Below, piece by piece: positions 45,268-53,969 of a stretch of 64,000 bases of DNA. This stretch comes from an uncultured Clostridia bacterium (GTDB taxonomy: Bacteria > Bacillota > Clostridia > Christensenellales > Borkfalkiaceae), in contig CANQXA010000005.1 in the NCBI GenBank assembly GCA_947627765.1, positions 1-64,000 on the forward strand, written 5' to 3'. The notes below the pieces were generated by a model. It had not been told where the DNA came from and did no database searches. It saw nothing but the letters and a program-made list of their open reading frames with translations. A program made the position numbers and the translations under genes. The first letter of the stretch is position 1; the number at the start of each line of letters is the position of its first letter.

Positions 45268-45867
45268 ATGACGGAAACGAAGGAAGAATTTTCGTGGCAA
45301 TACAGCCTAAAGCGGAATACCATCAACATCTTCGAGCCGATCACGGCAGAGACGGCGGAGCGCGTTATCAGCCAGCTCCAATATCTTGACGACAAATTCC
45401 GCACAGATGAAGTGCCGATGGAAGAGCGCATCATCACCATTCAGATCGATAGCCCCGGAGGGAGCGTCTCGGACGGGCTTGCTATCTATGATACAATGAA
45501 CTACATCGACGCAAAGATTGCGACGGTGGGGTTGGGGATGTGTGCGAGTATGGCGGCATTCCTGCTCTCATCGGGGACACGGGGGATGCGCAGGGCTACG
45601 GAGCACTGCGAGATCCTTATCCATCAGCCCCTCGGCGGGGCAAGCGGACAAGCATCGGATATCATCATCGCCGCCAATCATATCGAACGCATCCGAACAA
45701 GGCTCAACAAAATCATGGCCGAGAATACGGATCAACCCGCTCGGAAAATTCAGAAGGATACCGACCGCGACACCATCATGAGCGCCGCCGACGCAAAGGC
45801 ATACGGACTCATCGACCATGTGATTCCGAGCGGGAACAAAGCAAAAGGGGGAAATAGTCATGTTTGA
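45268..45867 (+). CDS. ClpP-family serine protease
   Basis: A 199-residue ClpP; GAGGAGGAG precedes the ATG. The catalytic triad is intact: Ser94 (GMCASMAA), His119 (ILIHQPLGG) and Asp168 (DTDRDTIMSA), with spacing equal to E. coli ClpP. The oligomerisation Gln/Gly segment 'GGASGQASDI' is present. The N-terminus is longer and more acidic than housekeeping ClpP and has an inserted loop ('DDKFRTDEVPMEER'), so it may not pair with the usual ClpX or ClpC. No full Clp unfoldase is encoded here; the AAA proteins of the island, or the degenerate AAA protein that overlaps it by 8 nt, are candidate partners. Confidence 0.92.
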   Translation: MTETKEEFSWQYSLKRNTINIFEPITAETAERVISQLQYLDDKFRTDEVPMEERIITIQIDSPGGSVSDGLAIYDTMNYIDAKIATVGLGMCASMAAFLLSSGTRGMRRATEHCEILIHQPLGGASGQASDIIIAANHIERIRTRLNKIMAENTDQPARKIQKDTDRDTIMSAADAKAYGLIDHVIPSGNKAKGGNSHV

Positions 45868-47479
45868 CCATCTGACCGAAATCATGCTCAAAAACTACTT
45901 TATCGCGGAAAACACTGTCGGGCGGTTCTATGACGATAAGCGTCCGCTCTTTTTCACCTATGCCAAAATCTTCCTTTTGCCGCAGGAAGAGGCAGAGCGG
46001 CTCTTTGCGCTGTCGCAGGCGCAAGAGGTCTTGCGGGTTCAGAGCGAGCACGAATATCACCAGTATCTCCGCATGAAACAATACCTCGCCATGAATGCGC
46101 GTTCGGCTGCCGCAGATACCGAAATCGATGAAATCATCTACCTGAAGGGAACCGCTTTCACGCTGGCACTTAATTTTCAACTCATGGTCAACGCAAAGGA
46201 TGTGCGCTCGGTGGCCTGTGAAAATCTAACGATTGCTGCAGAGGATGGGCTTGTCCTTGCGCTCAATACGCTCGGCATCTTGCAATCGGAGGGAATTGTC
46301 TTTCATAAGGACGAGGGGAACGGATGCAAGAAAATTCTCAGCGCGGCGGAATGGAACTGCGAAGAGGGCTTGCTCGCGGCGCTTCATTACGATCCGGAAA
46401 ATCGGGGAAAATATCTTGAATGCCTGCAAGGTTGCCTTGTCCGCATCGGACACGCCGAAGTGTTCGAAAGAGCATTGGAGAAGTACGGCTCCTATACGAA
46501 GGGGGAGCATGGGGAGTATCGGCTCCTTGAAAAAGCGTTTCGGCAGGGGATCATCAAGCGGGACGTTTACAACAAGTCCTATGCGCGTCTCGTCTATTCG
46601 GAGATCCTCGGCGAGCATGACAAGGAAACGCTCCTTCTTACGCCGAACAAGGAATTGTTTGCTGAAGCGAGTTCGTTGCCTCTCAAACTCAGACATGGTA
46701 CGGCTGAATTCCATGCAAAGGCGCTTGACGGAGTCCGCCCCGACCACCCTGAAGAGAGTAGCAAGGTCCTTTGTGCGCTCGGAAATATCGATTTGAGGGG
46801 CATGGCAACATACCGTCCGCTCTGCTTCGTATCGGATAGCAAGTTTATGCTTGACTATTATGCTACATTACTTCCCCGATGCTTTGAGACGTCTCATGTG
46901 GAGCGGATCGAAATTGGCGACCTCGTGGATTACGACTTTGAACCCACAAAGAACAATATTTTTGTGCGTGGTTGCGATGAGGACGCATTTAACCTGTATC
47001 TGCTTACATTTCGCGGGGAAATCACCGAAAGGGCATTTGATATGGCAAAGAATTTCTTACAGAGTAGCAAGCGCGGGAAATATCGACTGAACCATCCGAG
47101 TGTGGCGCTCGATCTTTCTTCCGTGCTCCCCGTCTGCTTCTGCGACAGAGAGAACGCCAAGAAGCTGAAACCTTATTGCGACATGGTCCGAATCGCAGAG
47201 CTTACAGCGAAGGAAAAGCGGATTTTTACGGAAAGAACCGTGCAGGGCAAAGGGAACCTCTATGGCGTGAAAGAGCTTAAGATACAGGAAGGACTTTTCG
47301 AGAAACTTTCCATTTACGACATGGATGAGATCGATAGGGCAATCGACTCTGCTGTGCGCGAGCATCGGACAGAAAAACTTCTTCTTACGGAATCGCTATT
47401 GTGTTCCTTTATCGGTAGTGTTGGGTCAAAGAAAAAGGCATATGGTTTCGGAGGGAGTATTCATGACGACCACGAGTGA
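45860..47479 (+). CDS. Protein with helical repeats and a degenerate AAA+ C-terminal region
   Basis: A 539-residue protein; GGGGGAA precedes the ATG. Residues 1-240 are helical, with a Sel1-like stretch ('LALNTLGILQSEGIVFHKDEG', 'ILSAAEWNCEEGLLAALHYD'). Residues 315-500 have the layout of an AAA+ domain without a Walker A: a segment in Walker-B position ('SVALDLSSVLPVCFCD'), then 'CDMVRIAELTAKEKRIFTERTV', as after sensor 1 in Lon/ClpB-type ATPases, then a lid-like helical region. It should not hydrolyse ATP. Overlap with clpP and with the VirD4-like gene suggests an adaptor between protease and motor. I do not recognise a named family. Confidence 0.55.
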   Translation: MFDHLTEIMLKNYFIAENTVGRFYDDKRPLFFTYAKIFLLPQEEAERLFALSQAQEVLRVQSEHEYHQYLRMKQYLAMNARSAAADTEIDEIIYLKGTAFTLALNFQLMVNAKDVRSVACENLTIAAEDGLVLALNTLGILQSEGIVFHKDEGNGCKKILSAAEWNCEEGLLAALHYDPENRGKYLECLQGCLVRIGHAEVFERALEKYGSYTKGEHGEYRLLEKAFRQGIIKRDVYNKSYARLVYSEILGEHDKETLLLTPNKELFAEASSLPLKLRHGTAEFHAKALDGVRPDHPEESSKVLCALGNIDLRGMATYRPLCFVSDSKFMLDYYATLLPRCFETSHVERIEIGDLVDYDFEPTKNNIFVRGCDEDAFNLYLLTFRGEITERAFDMAKNFLQSSKRGKYRLNHPSVALDLSSVLPVCFCDRENAKKLKPYCDMVRIAELTAKEKRIFTERTVQGKGNLYGVKELKIQEGLFEKLSIYDMDEIDRAIDSAVREHRTEKLLLTESLLCSFIGSVGSKKKAYGFGGSIHDDHE

Positions 47480-49175
47480 ACTTTTGGATGGGTACGAAAA
47501 TACCCGATATTATCACTACAACGAACTCGGTGAATCGTTTTCCAACAGCTTTTGGTATGACGAACTTCCCGAACATGAAGTAACGGGCGTACTGAAAGTA
47601 TGCCGTTCTGTGGGAGGACGGCTTCTTCAAACCTATTCGGAGAAGGAGAATCATGTCGGCGTGATTGCGGCAACGCGGCTTGGCAAAACAACTTCTTATG
47701 TTATTCCGACCGTGCTATCTTTTGCGCGGGTGAGGAACAAGAAGAGCATGATCATCTCCGATCCCAAGGGGGAGATTTACCGCCACACCGCCTCAACGCT
47801 CCGCGCGGAGGGCTATGAGATCCTCGTCCTCAATTTCCGTGACTATAAACATTCCGAGTGTTGGAATCCGTTGACGCCGATCTATCGGAAATACCATTCG
47901 ATTTTCAACATCTACAACGAGATCGAGCTTGTGGATACGGAAAACGGTCCTCGCAATCGGCTCCATGGGAAAATATATGAAAGCCAAGCCGAGCTGGATG
48001 AGGAGATCGAACAATGGGAAAGTCTCATGATGGAGGAGGTGGGCAACGATATCGACGACCTCGCTACCATGATCGCACCCACAAAGAAGACCAACGATCC
48101 GTATTGGGAAGACTGCGGTCGCGAGCTTTTGAAGGCGTATCTTTGGGCGATGTTAGAGGACAGCCGCCCTGAGCTTTTGGGCGATTCGGGAAGAACGCAA
48201 ATTACGGAAGAGACCTATTCTTTTGCAACGATCATTACGCTCATGGGAACGCTGAATAAGTCCGAGCATGATTTTGATGGAGGATATTTCACCAACCGCC
48301 CCAAGACATCCCGCGCCTATCAAATTGAAAAGGCGACGATTCCCGAACACGCCCAAACCACCCGCCAATGTATCACAAGCGTATTCGGCTCGCAGATGTC
48401 TATCTTCCGCGAATGCGCGATGCGCCTCGCCACCAGCTGTAACTCTTTCGACATGAATATCCTCACGGGGGACAAGCCCGTCGCGCTCTTCATCGACTAC
48501 CGCGATGAGCTAAAAGTGCATTTTAAGGTCATCAGTCTGTTCATTCAGGACGCCTACCGACTCCTTATTGATCACGCAAACAATCAGCCGGACGGGAAGC
48601 GAAAAATCCCTTTTTATTTCATCCTCGATGAGTTCGGCAATTTTCCGCCCATGAAAGACTTCGAAACAACGATTTCCGCTTGCGCGGGACGCAATATCTT
48701 CTTCATTCTTATCATCCAGTCTTATGCACAGCTCAACAGCGTGTATGGGGACGCCGTCGCTTCCATCATACGGGACAACCTCAATATGCATATATTTTTC
48801 GGCTCAAATAACCCTCAGACGCTTGAAGAGTTTTCGCGGGAGTGTGGGCAGTATACGCGGATCGCTCCCTCATCGGTTCTGAATGGGAAGGGGACAGAGT
48901 TGGACTACTATCAGTTTGAGACGATCCAACTGATCCCCAAGAGCAAGCTTGCCTACTTCTCGCCCGGTGAGTGCATCGTAACGGAAGCAAATTGCGGGTA
49001 TGTGCTTTTCTCCAAGCTGGAGCGCTACTATCTCTGCAAGGAATTCACCGATATGCCGCTTTCCGATGAGAAACAGTATGTCGGGAGAGCGAATCCGTTC
49101 GATAAAAAATATACTTTCCGTTTCAGTCTAAAGGATTTCGTGCAAAGACGACTCAGAGAAATTTACGATTATTAA
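47463..49175 (+). CDS. VirD4/TraG-like (T4CP-type) ATPase
   Basis: A 570-residue protein. I use the ATG at 47463 (GGAGGGAG upstream, 17-nt overlap with the previous gene) instead of an earlier frame start. Walker A is unusual, 'AATRLGKTTSYVIP' (Lys75, Thr76 kept; the leading Gly is Ala). 'MIISDPKGEIYRHTA' and 'FYFILDEFGNFPPMKDFE' with 'FFILIIQSYAQLNSVYG' are typical of conjugative coupling proteins (TraG/VirD4). There is no N-terminal TM, unlike most coupling proteins, and no relaxase or type IV secretion genes are nearby, so conjugation is unlikely. It may move DNA or protein substrates into the system, or be a captured motor. Confidence 0.85.
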   Translation: MTTTSELLDGYENTRYYHYNELGESFSNSFWYDELPEHEVTGVLKVCRSVGGRLLQTYSEKENHVGVIAATRLGKTTSYVIPTVLSFARVRNKKSMIISDPKGEIYRHTASTLRAEGYEILVLNFRDYKHSECWNPLTPIYRKYHSIFNIYNEIELVDTENGPRNRLHGKIYESQAELDEEIEQWESLMMEEVGNDIDDLATMIAPTKKTNDPYWEDCGRELLKAYLWAMLEDSRPELLGDSGRTQITEETYSFATIITLMGTLNKSEHDFDGGYFTNRPKTSRAYQIEKATIPEHAQTTRQCITSVFGSQMSIFRECAMRLATSCNSFDMNILTGDKPVALFIDYRDELKVHFKVISLFIQDAYRLLIDHANNQPDGKRKIPFYFILDEFGNFPPMKDFETTISACAGRNIFFILIIQSYAQLNSVYGDAVASIIRDNLNMHIFFGSNNPQTLEEFSRECGQYTRIAPSSVLNGKGTELDYYQFETIQLIPKSKLAYFSPGECIVTEANCGYVLFSKLERYYLCKEFTDMPLSDEKQYVGRANPFDKKYTFRFSLKDFVQRRLREIYDY

Positions 49176-49185
49176 GGAGCGAAGC

Positions 49186-50562
49186 ATGACAAACGATCAA
49201 GAAATACTCGGCTACATCAAGACGCAGCAAGAAGTGGCGATTCCGGAGCTTCAGAAGAAATTTTCCGCAGACTATTTTGACATCGTAAAACTCATCCGCA
49301 AACTTATTGCGGAAGGCGTGCTTCGTTTGGATTCTGGCGTCCAATATTCCGTCATAAAAAAGAGCGGGGAAGACGATATGAAGCGTGACGTTGATGACGA
49401 GGAAAAGTTCAATGAGGATGATATCATGGCAAAACGGCGTGCCGATCTTGAGATGCGCAGGCGGGCAATCCTTAGACGGATAGTAGATATGGATGACGAT
49501 GATGACGATGATGACGACAGTGATGACGAGGCAGAAGAGGAATCGCCCGACGATTCCGAGGATGAAGAGGGGGATTCGGACGATGAAACTCCGCCCGAAG
49601 TATATGCCATATCTCAAGCGTTGGACGATGGTGTGTCCGTTGTCGAATCGGATGGGGAACATTATCTCATCCCCGAAGGGCTTGAAATCTGCGGAAGGGC
49701 ACTTCGTCTTAAGATTTTGGTCCGCGATGATGGAGTCTATCTATCGGACGATGCATTCGCTCTTCTTTCCCTCAATAAGCGCGCGTCATTAGACGATGAG
49801 GGGATCGATGAAAGAATCGGTTTTATCGTAGATCGCTATGGTATCGGAGTTGTCGGGGACGAACTTCGGATTAAGATCGTATCCCCGGAGAATACGATCA
49901 TGTGTATGATGCAACTTTTTGCCGCGATGGAGCGAATCGTCACGATTGATGAAGATGACATCGCCACTTGCATTGAATATGACAAGGAAGATCGCAGAAT
50001 TTGGGATGCCGCGAAAGAACTTTTGACTGCCGATCCCGATATGGATCGCGGCGAACTGTTTCTGCTTATGCGTGAGCGTTATCAAAGCGTGAAAGACGGT
50101 GAAAACATTGACGACATCATCATCTATGCGCGGGCCGTGAAAGAGTTTGCGAGGATGTCGGATGATGACTATGCGAAAAGCCGCGAGATTCTCCTTGAAA
50201 TGGGGGAAAAGCAAGAAGGTGGCGAAACCAACAAGACAGCGAAGGGAAAACCTGTTTCTGTAATTACGGACGGGGCGGCAGAGCCTACCGCCAAGAAAAC
50301 CGCCTCGAATGCTTCAAACAAAGACTTAAAAGAGTATCCGGATGACCCGCTCTGCATTAAGGCTTTGGCGATCGTGATCCAAGAAGGTGAGGCATCTATT
50401 TCCCTCGTGCAGCGGAGGTGCTGCGTTGGATACGACCATGCGGGGAAAATCATCGAATGGATGGAAAGTATGGGATACATCTCTCCGTTTGATGGGGCGA
50501 AGGGACGCAGGATATTCATAACGAAGAAGCAGTTCATCGAGAAATATGGACCGCTTGATTGA
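49186..50562 (+). CDS. Winged-helix protein with acidic linker and C-terminal FtsK-gamma domain
   Basis: A 458-residue protein; GGAG precedes the ATG, ten bases after the VirD4-like gene. Residues 1-57 are a winged helix. Residues 102-136 are extremely acidic, including nine Asp in a row. Residues 140-250 resemble DUF1828-type sequence ('GVYLSDDAFALLSL', 'FIVDRYGIGVVGDELRI'), and a helical part follows. Residues 386-447 ('DDPLCIKALAIVIQEGEASI', 'LVQRRCCVGYDHAGKIIEWM') are an FtsK-gamma winged helix, the part of FtsK that reads KOPS DNA signals. Split FtsK: motor in the preceding gene, DNA-reading domain here. I infer that the two proteins act as one DNA-guided pump. Confidence 0.75.
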   Translation: MTNDQEILGYIKTQQEVAIPELQKKFSADYFDIVKLIRKLIAEGVLRLDSGVQYSVIKKSGEDDMKRDVDDEEKFNEDDIMAKRRADLEMRRRAILRRIVDMDDDDDDDDDSDDEAEEESPDDSEDEEGDSDDETPPEVYAISQALDDGVSVVESDGEHYLIPEGLEICGRALRLKILVRDDGVYLSDDAFALLSLNKRASLDDEGIDERIGFIVDRYGIGVVGDELRIKIVSPENTIMCMMQLFAAMERIVTIDEDDIATCIEYDKEDRRIWDAAKELLTADPDMDRGELFLLMRERYQSVKDGENIDDIIIYARAVKEFARMSDDDYAKSREILLEMGEKQEGGETNKTAKGKPVSVITDGAAEPTAKKTASNASNKDLKEYPDDPLCIKALAIVIQEGEASISLVQRRCCVGYDHAGKIIEWMESMGYISPFDGAKGRRIFITKKQFIEKYGPLD

Positions 50563-50576
50563 TAAGGAGGCGCTGT

Positions 50577-50879
50577 ATGGAAACCATTATCGACGTGTTG
50601 CTTGATGCGAACAACCGTGAGCCCGTTCGTCTTGAGGATGAATATGGTCACGATATCCTTTTCAAGCAGGTGGCGGTCATTCCGTGCAACGGGAAACTCT
50701 ATTGCATTTTGAAGCCGATTACGCAAATTGACGGGGTTGCCGACGATGAAGCGATGGTTTTTTATGTGAAAGAACCCGCCCAAGGACCGCCATACCTCAA
50801 ATTCGAAACCGATGAGCTTGCAGCGATCGATGTGTTCGAGCGGTATTACGATTTGCTGGAAGAGCAGAAAAAGAAATAG
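50577..50879 (+). CDS. DUF1292-like small protein
   Basis: A 100-residue protein. The ATG at 50577 follows AAGGAGG; an earlier in-frame start has no ribosome site. 'VRLEDEYGHDILFKQVAVIP' and 'GKLYCILKPITQ' match the DUF1292 pattern (acidic, beta-rich, common in Firmicutes, function unknown), ending in a helical, Lys-rich tail. It is the last gene of the tightly spaced island block. Confidence 0.7.
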   Translation: METIIDVLLDANNREPVRLEDEYGHDILFKQVAVIPCNGKLYCILKPITQIDGVADDEAMVFYVKEPAQGPPYLKFETDELAAIDVFERYYDLLEEQKKK

Positions 50880-50893
50880 CGGTTGACAGTGCG

Positions 50894-51550
50894 ATGAAGA
50901 CATTATTGCATATCCCGCACACCTCTTTGGCGGTCCCGCCTGTCTTTTATGAGGGGCTTCTGATTCCCCGCACCGATTTTTTCCGCTACAACCGGGAGAT
51001 GGCGGATATCGGCGTGGAAGAGCTCTTTTGCAGCGTGGAGGGGGAACGTGTCATCGCGCCCTATTCGCGGCTCTTTTGCGATGTGGAGAGATACCGTGAC
51101 GACGAGAAAGAGCCAATGGCGAAATACGGGGAGGGTGCGGTGTATACTCATCTGTACGATGGCACTCGCTTTCATGTCCACGATGAGGCATACCGCAATG
51201 CCGTTCTAAAATATTACGATGCCTACCACGCAAAGTTCAACGAGACGCTCTTGCGGCTTTTGGAAAAAGATCAGAGCCTTCTGATCCTCGATTGCCATAG
51301 CTTCTCCGATAAGATGGCGGTGCACTTTTACACTCCGCCTTTTCCCGATGTCTGCATCGGGATAGAGAACAATTATTACGATGAAACGATCACCGAGAAA
51401 ATCCTCTCCGCCATCCGCAAGAAGGGGTACAGTTATGCAATCAATTATCCATACTGCGGCAGTATCGTCCCGATGGCGGCGGCATCACTCTCGGCGGAGA
51501 AAAAGATCGTATCGGTTATGATTGAAGTCAATAAAAGAATTTATCTGTGA
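50894..51550 (+). CDS. N-formylglutamate amidohydrolase family protein
   Basis: A 218-residue FGase-family hydrolase, which in known members removes formate from N-formylglutamate at a zinc site. The motifs 'LLHIPHTS', 'APYSRLFCDVERY' and 'LILDCHSFSD' are all present, with the metal-binding His/Asp/Glu. The family fold is related to zinc carboxypeptidases and includes proteins acting on other amides, so the substrate here is not certain. No histidine-degradation genes lie nearby. It starts 14 bp after the DUF1292 gene without a clear ribosome site. Confidence 0.82.
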   Translation: MKTLLHIPHTSLAVPPVFYEGLLIPRTDFFRYNREMADIGVEELFCSVEGERVIAPYSRLFCDVERYRDDEKEPMAKYGEGAVYTHLYDGTRFHVHDEAYRNAVLKYYDAYHAKFNETLLRLLEKDQSLLILDCHSFSDKMAVHFYTPPFPDVCIGIENNYYDETITEKILSAIRKKGYSYAINYPYCGSIVPMAAASLSAEKKIVSVMIEVNKRIYL

Positions 51551-51576
51551 GATTTCCATTCGGCATCGATGCCGTC

Positions 51577-51606
51577 TTGCTATCGCAGGCAGCTTCATGC
51601 TATAAT
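51577..51606 (+). promoter_or_regulatory. Promoter of the SGNH hydrolase operon
   Basis: TTGCTA (51577-51582) and TATAAT (51601-51606) with an 18-bp spacer and an ATGC extension before the -10. The 14-bp palindrome CGGCATCGATGCCG (51561-51574) lies just upstream, an end hairpin of the previous gene or an operator. Confidence 0.75.
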
Positions 51607-51673
51607 GATTAAGAAGGGCAATTCTAAAATAAAGACAAGAAATTGATTCGAAAAGATTGCACGAGGTAAAAAT

Positions 51674-52354
51674 ATGAAAATGTTCAAACCCAAAATATCC
51701 ATCTTGGGGGATTCTATCTCCACCTATGAAGGCTATCAGCCTTATGGATATTCCATCTATTATCGGGACGACAGGCTTTACGACAACGAACTTGAAAACG
51801 TAAATGATACATGGTGGATGCAGGTGATTGATGCGATAGGCGGTGAGCTTGACGTCAACGCTTCCATTTCGGGGAGTACGGTTGCGGGAAGGTTTTTCCC
51901 TTCCGCTTGCAGTGATGAACGTTGTTCGGCGCTCGGCACAACTGACGCGCCAGATTTGATCTTGGTCTATATGGGGACCAATGATCGGGGTTTCTCGGTG
52001 CCGGTCGGGATGGAAAGGGCTACGGATATGAACAGCTTTTACGGGGCATATCGTCAGATGCTTAAAAAGATCAAGAAAAATTATCCTTCCGCAAAGATCG
52101 TCTGCGCGACTTTGCCGATGGGGCGGTTGAATGCGGAGAATCGGGCAGAATACGATAGGTTTATGCGAGAAGATTCAGGCTACGATGAGGCAATCGTAAA
52201 AGCTGTTGCCGCCGAGGGGTGTATTTTGGCGGATATTGCGGCATTTGGCGAACGCTACGAAACGTTGGACTACTGCCATCCCACACGGGAGGGACATAAA
52301 ATGCTCGCCGCTCTTTGGCTCCGCGCATTAAATTTATCCGGAGGGAATATATGA
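51674..52354 (+). CDS. SGNH/GDSL-family hydrolase
   Basis: A 226-residue cytoplasmic esterase-type enzyme; GAGG precedes the ATG. Block I is 'ILGDSIS' (catalytic Ser), block III is 'YMGTNDRG' (oxyanion Asn), and block V is 'DYCHPTREGH' (Asp and His). No signal peptide is seen. The family cleaves acyl or acetyl esters on sugars or lipids; the substrate is not predictable. Its end overlaps the GNAT gene start by four bases. Confidence 0.88.
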   Translation: MKMFKPKISILGDSISTYEGYQPYGYSIYYRDDRLYDNELENVNDTWWMQVIDAIGGELDVNASISGSTVAGRFFPSACSDERCSALGTTDAPDLILVYMGTNDRGFSVPVGMERATDMNSFYGAYRQMLKKIKKNYPSAKIVCATLPMGRLNAENRAEYDRFMREDSGYDEAIVKAVAAEGCILADIAAFGERYETLDYCHPTREGHKMLAALWLRALNLSGGNI

Positions 52355-53259
52355 CAAAAGGAAAAATTGCAGAGAAATTGCGTATCTGTATTGAAAATGC
52401 ATTCGGATGTTGCTTAGAAGAAGTCGGTGAAGATGAGTGCGAAGATGGGGAAATGTTCTTTTTGGATGGATATTTCCATATTGTCTTGCGCGATGGAAGC
52501 TTGTGCAAAACGACTTACACGGTTCAAGATTTTACGACGATCCGCTTTCGGCGGCAAGAGGACTTTATCGAACCGTATGTCGTTATTTATATGAAGAATG
52601 GCGACAGGCTATATTACTATAATTTTGAGTGGGCGGATTATTATAAAACCGCCTGGATGCTTATCCGTGTGGGGAAGCCGGCGATCAACGACGATGCTCT
52701 CATTGAATTTTTCGAAATGCAGAGGAATACTCAGAAGCAAGTGCGAACCCTCACCATCCCCCAAGGCATAGATGTGGTTGAATACGAGGAAGCCCATGCG
52801 GAGCGAGTTAAGGATCTGCTCGTTGAACTTCAAACACATCTTGCGTCCTTGGACGATAGGGGTGTCATCGTCCTGAAAGAAAACTATCGCGAGGACTATT
52901 TCGCGTATCTCATGGGCGAGATCGAGAAACACGAAGGAAAGATGCTTTTGGCGCGAGGGGCAGAGGGTGTAGTTGGTCTTGTCGTTTGCAAAATCTTTCA
53001 GGGCGGCGGAGAACAGGACATTACCACCTCCTGCCCGAAGATTGGTTTCATCAGTGATTTGGTCGTGACCGAGAAGGAACGCGGGAAGGGGATAGGAGAC
53101 GCACTTCTCGCCGTTGCCGAGAAATACTTTGCGGATCGGGGATGCGCCTACACGCAACTCGAAGTGTTTGCACCCAATACGAACGCAAGACGGCTCTATG
53201 AAAAATTCGGATTTGAGACGAACTGTCTCTATCTATCCAAAAGGACGGAAACGGTATGA
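52351..53259 (+). CDS. GNAT acetyltransferase with N-terminal extra domain
   Basis: A 302-residue protein. The ATG at 52351 (GGAGGG upstream, ATGA overlap) is preferred to an earlier in-frame ATG inside the previous gene. Residues 1-130 are a mixed alpha/beta domain that I do not recognise ('GYFHIVLRDGSLCKTTYTVQ'). Residues 145-300 are a GNAT fold: acetyl-CoA loop 'VVTEKERGKGIGDALL' and 'FAPNTNARRLYEKFGFE'. Coupling to the SGNH hydrolase and phosphoesterase suggests a small modification cassette. Confidence 0.85.
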   Translation: MTKGKIAEKLRICIENAFGCCLEEVGEDECEDGEMFFLDGYFHIVLRDGSLCKTTYTVQDFTTIRFRRQEDFIEPYVVIYMKNGDRLYYYNFEWADYYKTAWMLIRVGKPAINDDALIEFFEMQRNTQKQVRTLTIPQGIDVVEYEEAHAERVKDLLVELQTHLASLDDRGVIVLKENYREDYFAYLMGEIEKHEGKMLLARGAEGVVGLVVCKIFQGGGEQDITTSCPKIGFISDLVVTEKERGKGIGDALLAVAEKYFADRGCAYTQLEVFAPNTNARRLYEKFGFETNCLYLSKRTETV

Positions 53260-53969
53260 TCTATATCACGGGTGATACACATGGACAGCACGATTTTGTG
53301 AAGCTACTGTATTTCGCAGATGCGCATCCAGAGCTTACGAAGAAGGACTATGTCATCATCGCCGGGGATTTCGGTGGCGTATGGAGCGAGCGGGGTTTGG
53401 AGACGACGCTCTCCATGTATGCCCGTTTGCCGTTTACTACGCTGTTCGTGGACGGCAATCATGAGAACTTTGACATGCTCAATGCCTATCCTGTGGAAAT
53501 CTGGAACGGAGGGAAGGTGCATAAAATCAGCCCGGACATCATTCACCTGATGCGCGGGCAGGTATTTGAGATCGAGGGGAAAACCTTTTTCACATTCGGA
53601 GGCGCGACCAGCATCGACAAGTATTTGCGCATAGAGGGGATAAGCTGGTGGGCCCAGGAATTACCCACCTATGAAGAACTCGACGAGGGCATTGCCAATC
53701 TTAAGCGGTATAACAATACGGTGGATTATATCGTCACACATTCCTGCGATGAAAAGGCACTCTGGTATCCGCCGCTTCGCGAGCGGGGCGTCAAAAAGGA
53801 GACATTCCCCGAAAACCGTATGCTGTCGCTTTTTGAAGATACAGTCCGCTACGGGCATTGGTATTTTGGACACTATCACATGGATGGCGACTTAACGGAA
53901 AACAAAACCGTGTTATATCAAAGGATTATTAAGTTGAATGAAACAGGAGGGCCCATCGTTCTTTTGTAA
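53256..53969 (+). CDS. Calcineurin-like metallophosphoesterase
   Basis: A 237-residue phosphoesterase, coupled to the GNAT gene by an ATGA overlap. The metal-binding motifs are complete: 'GDTHG', 'IAGDFGGV', 'VDGNHENFD', 'THS' and 'FGHYHMD'. No signal peptide. Members cleave phosphoesters such as nucleotides or nucleic acid ends; the substrate here is unknown. It is the last gene before a long non-coding stretch. Confidence 0.9.
   Translation: MIYITGDTHGQHDFVKLLYFADAHPELTKKDYVIIAGDFGGVWSERGLETTLSMYARLPFTTLFVDGNHENFDMLNAYPVEIWNGGKVHKISPDIIHLMRGQVFEIEGKTFFTFGGATSIDKYLRIEGISWWAQELPTYEELDEGIANLKRYNNTVDYIVTHSCDEKALWYPPLRERGVKKETFPENRMLSLFEDTVRYGHWYFGHYHMDGDLTENKTVLYQRIIKLNETGGPIVLL

Noticed and set aside
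47463-49175. Conjugation module
   Set aside because: The VirD4/TraG-like ATPase alone is not enough: no relaxase, VirB4 or VirB6 homologs are visible and the protein lacks its usual TM segments.
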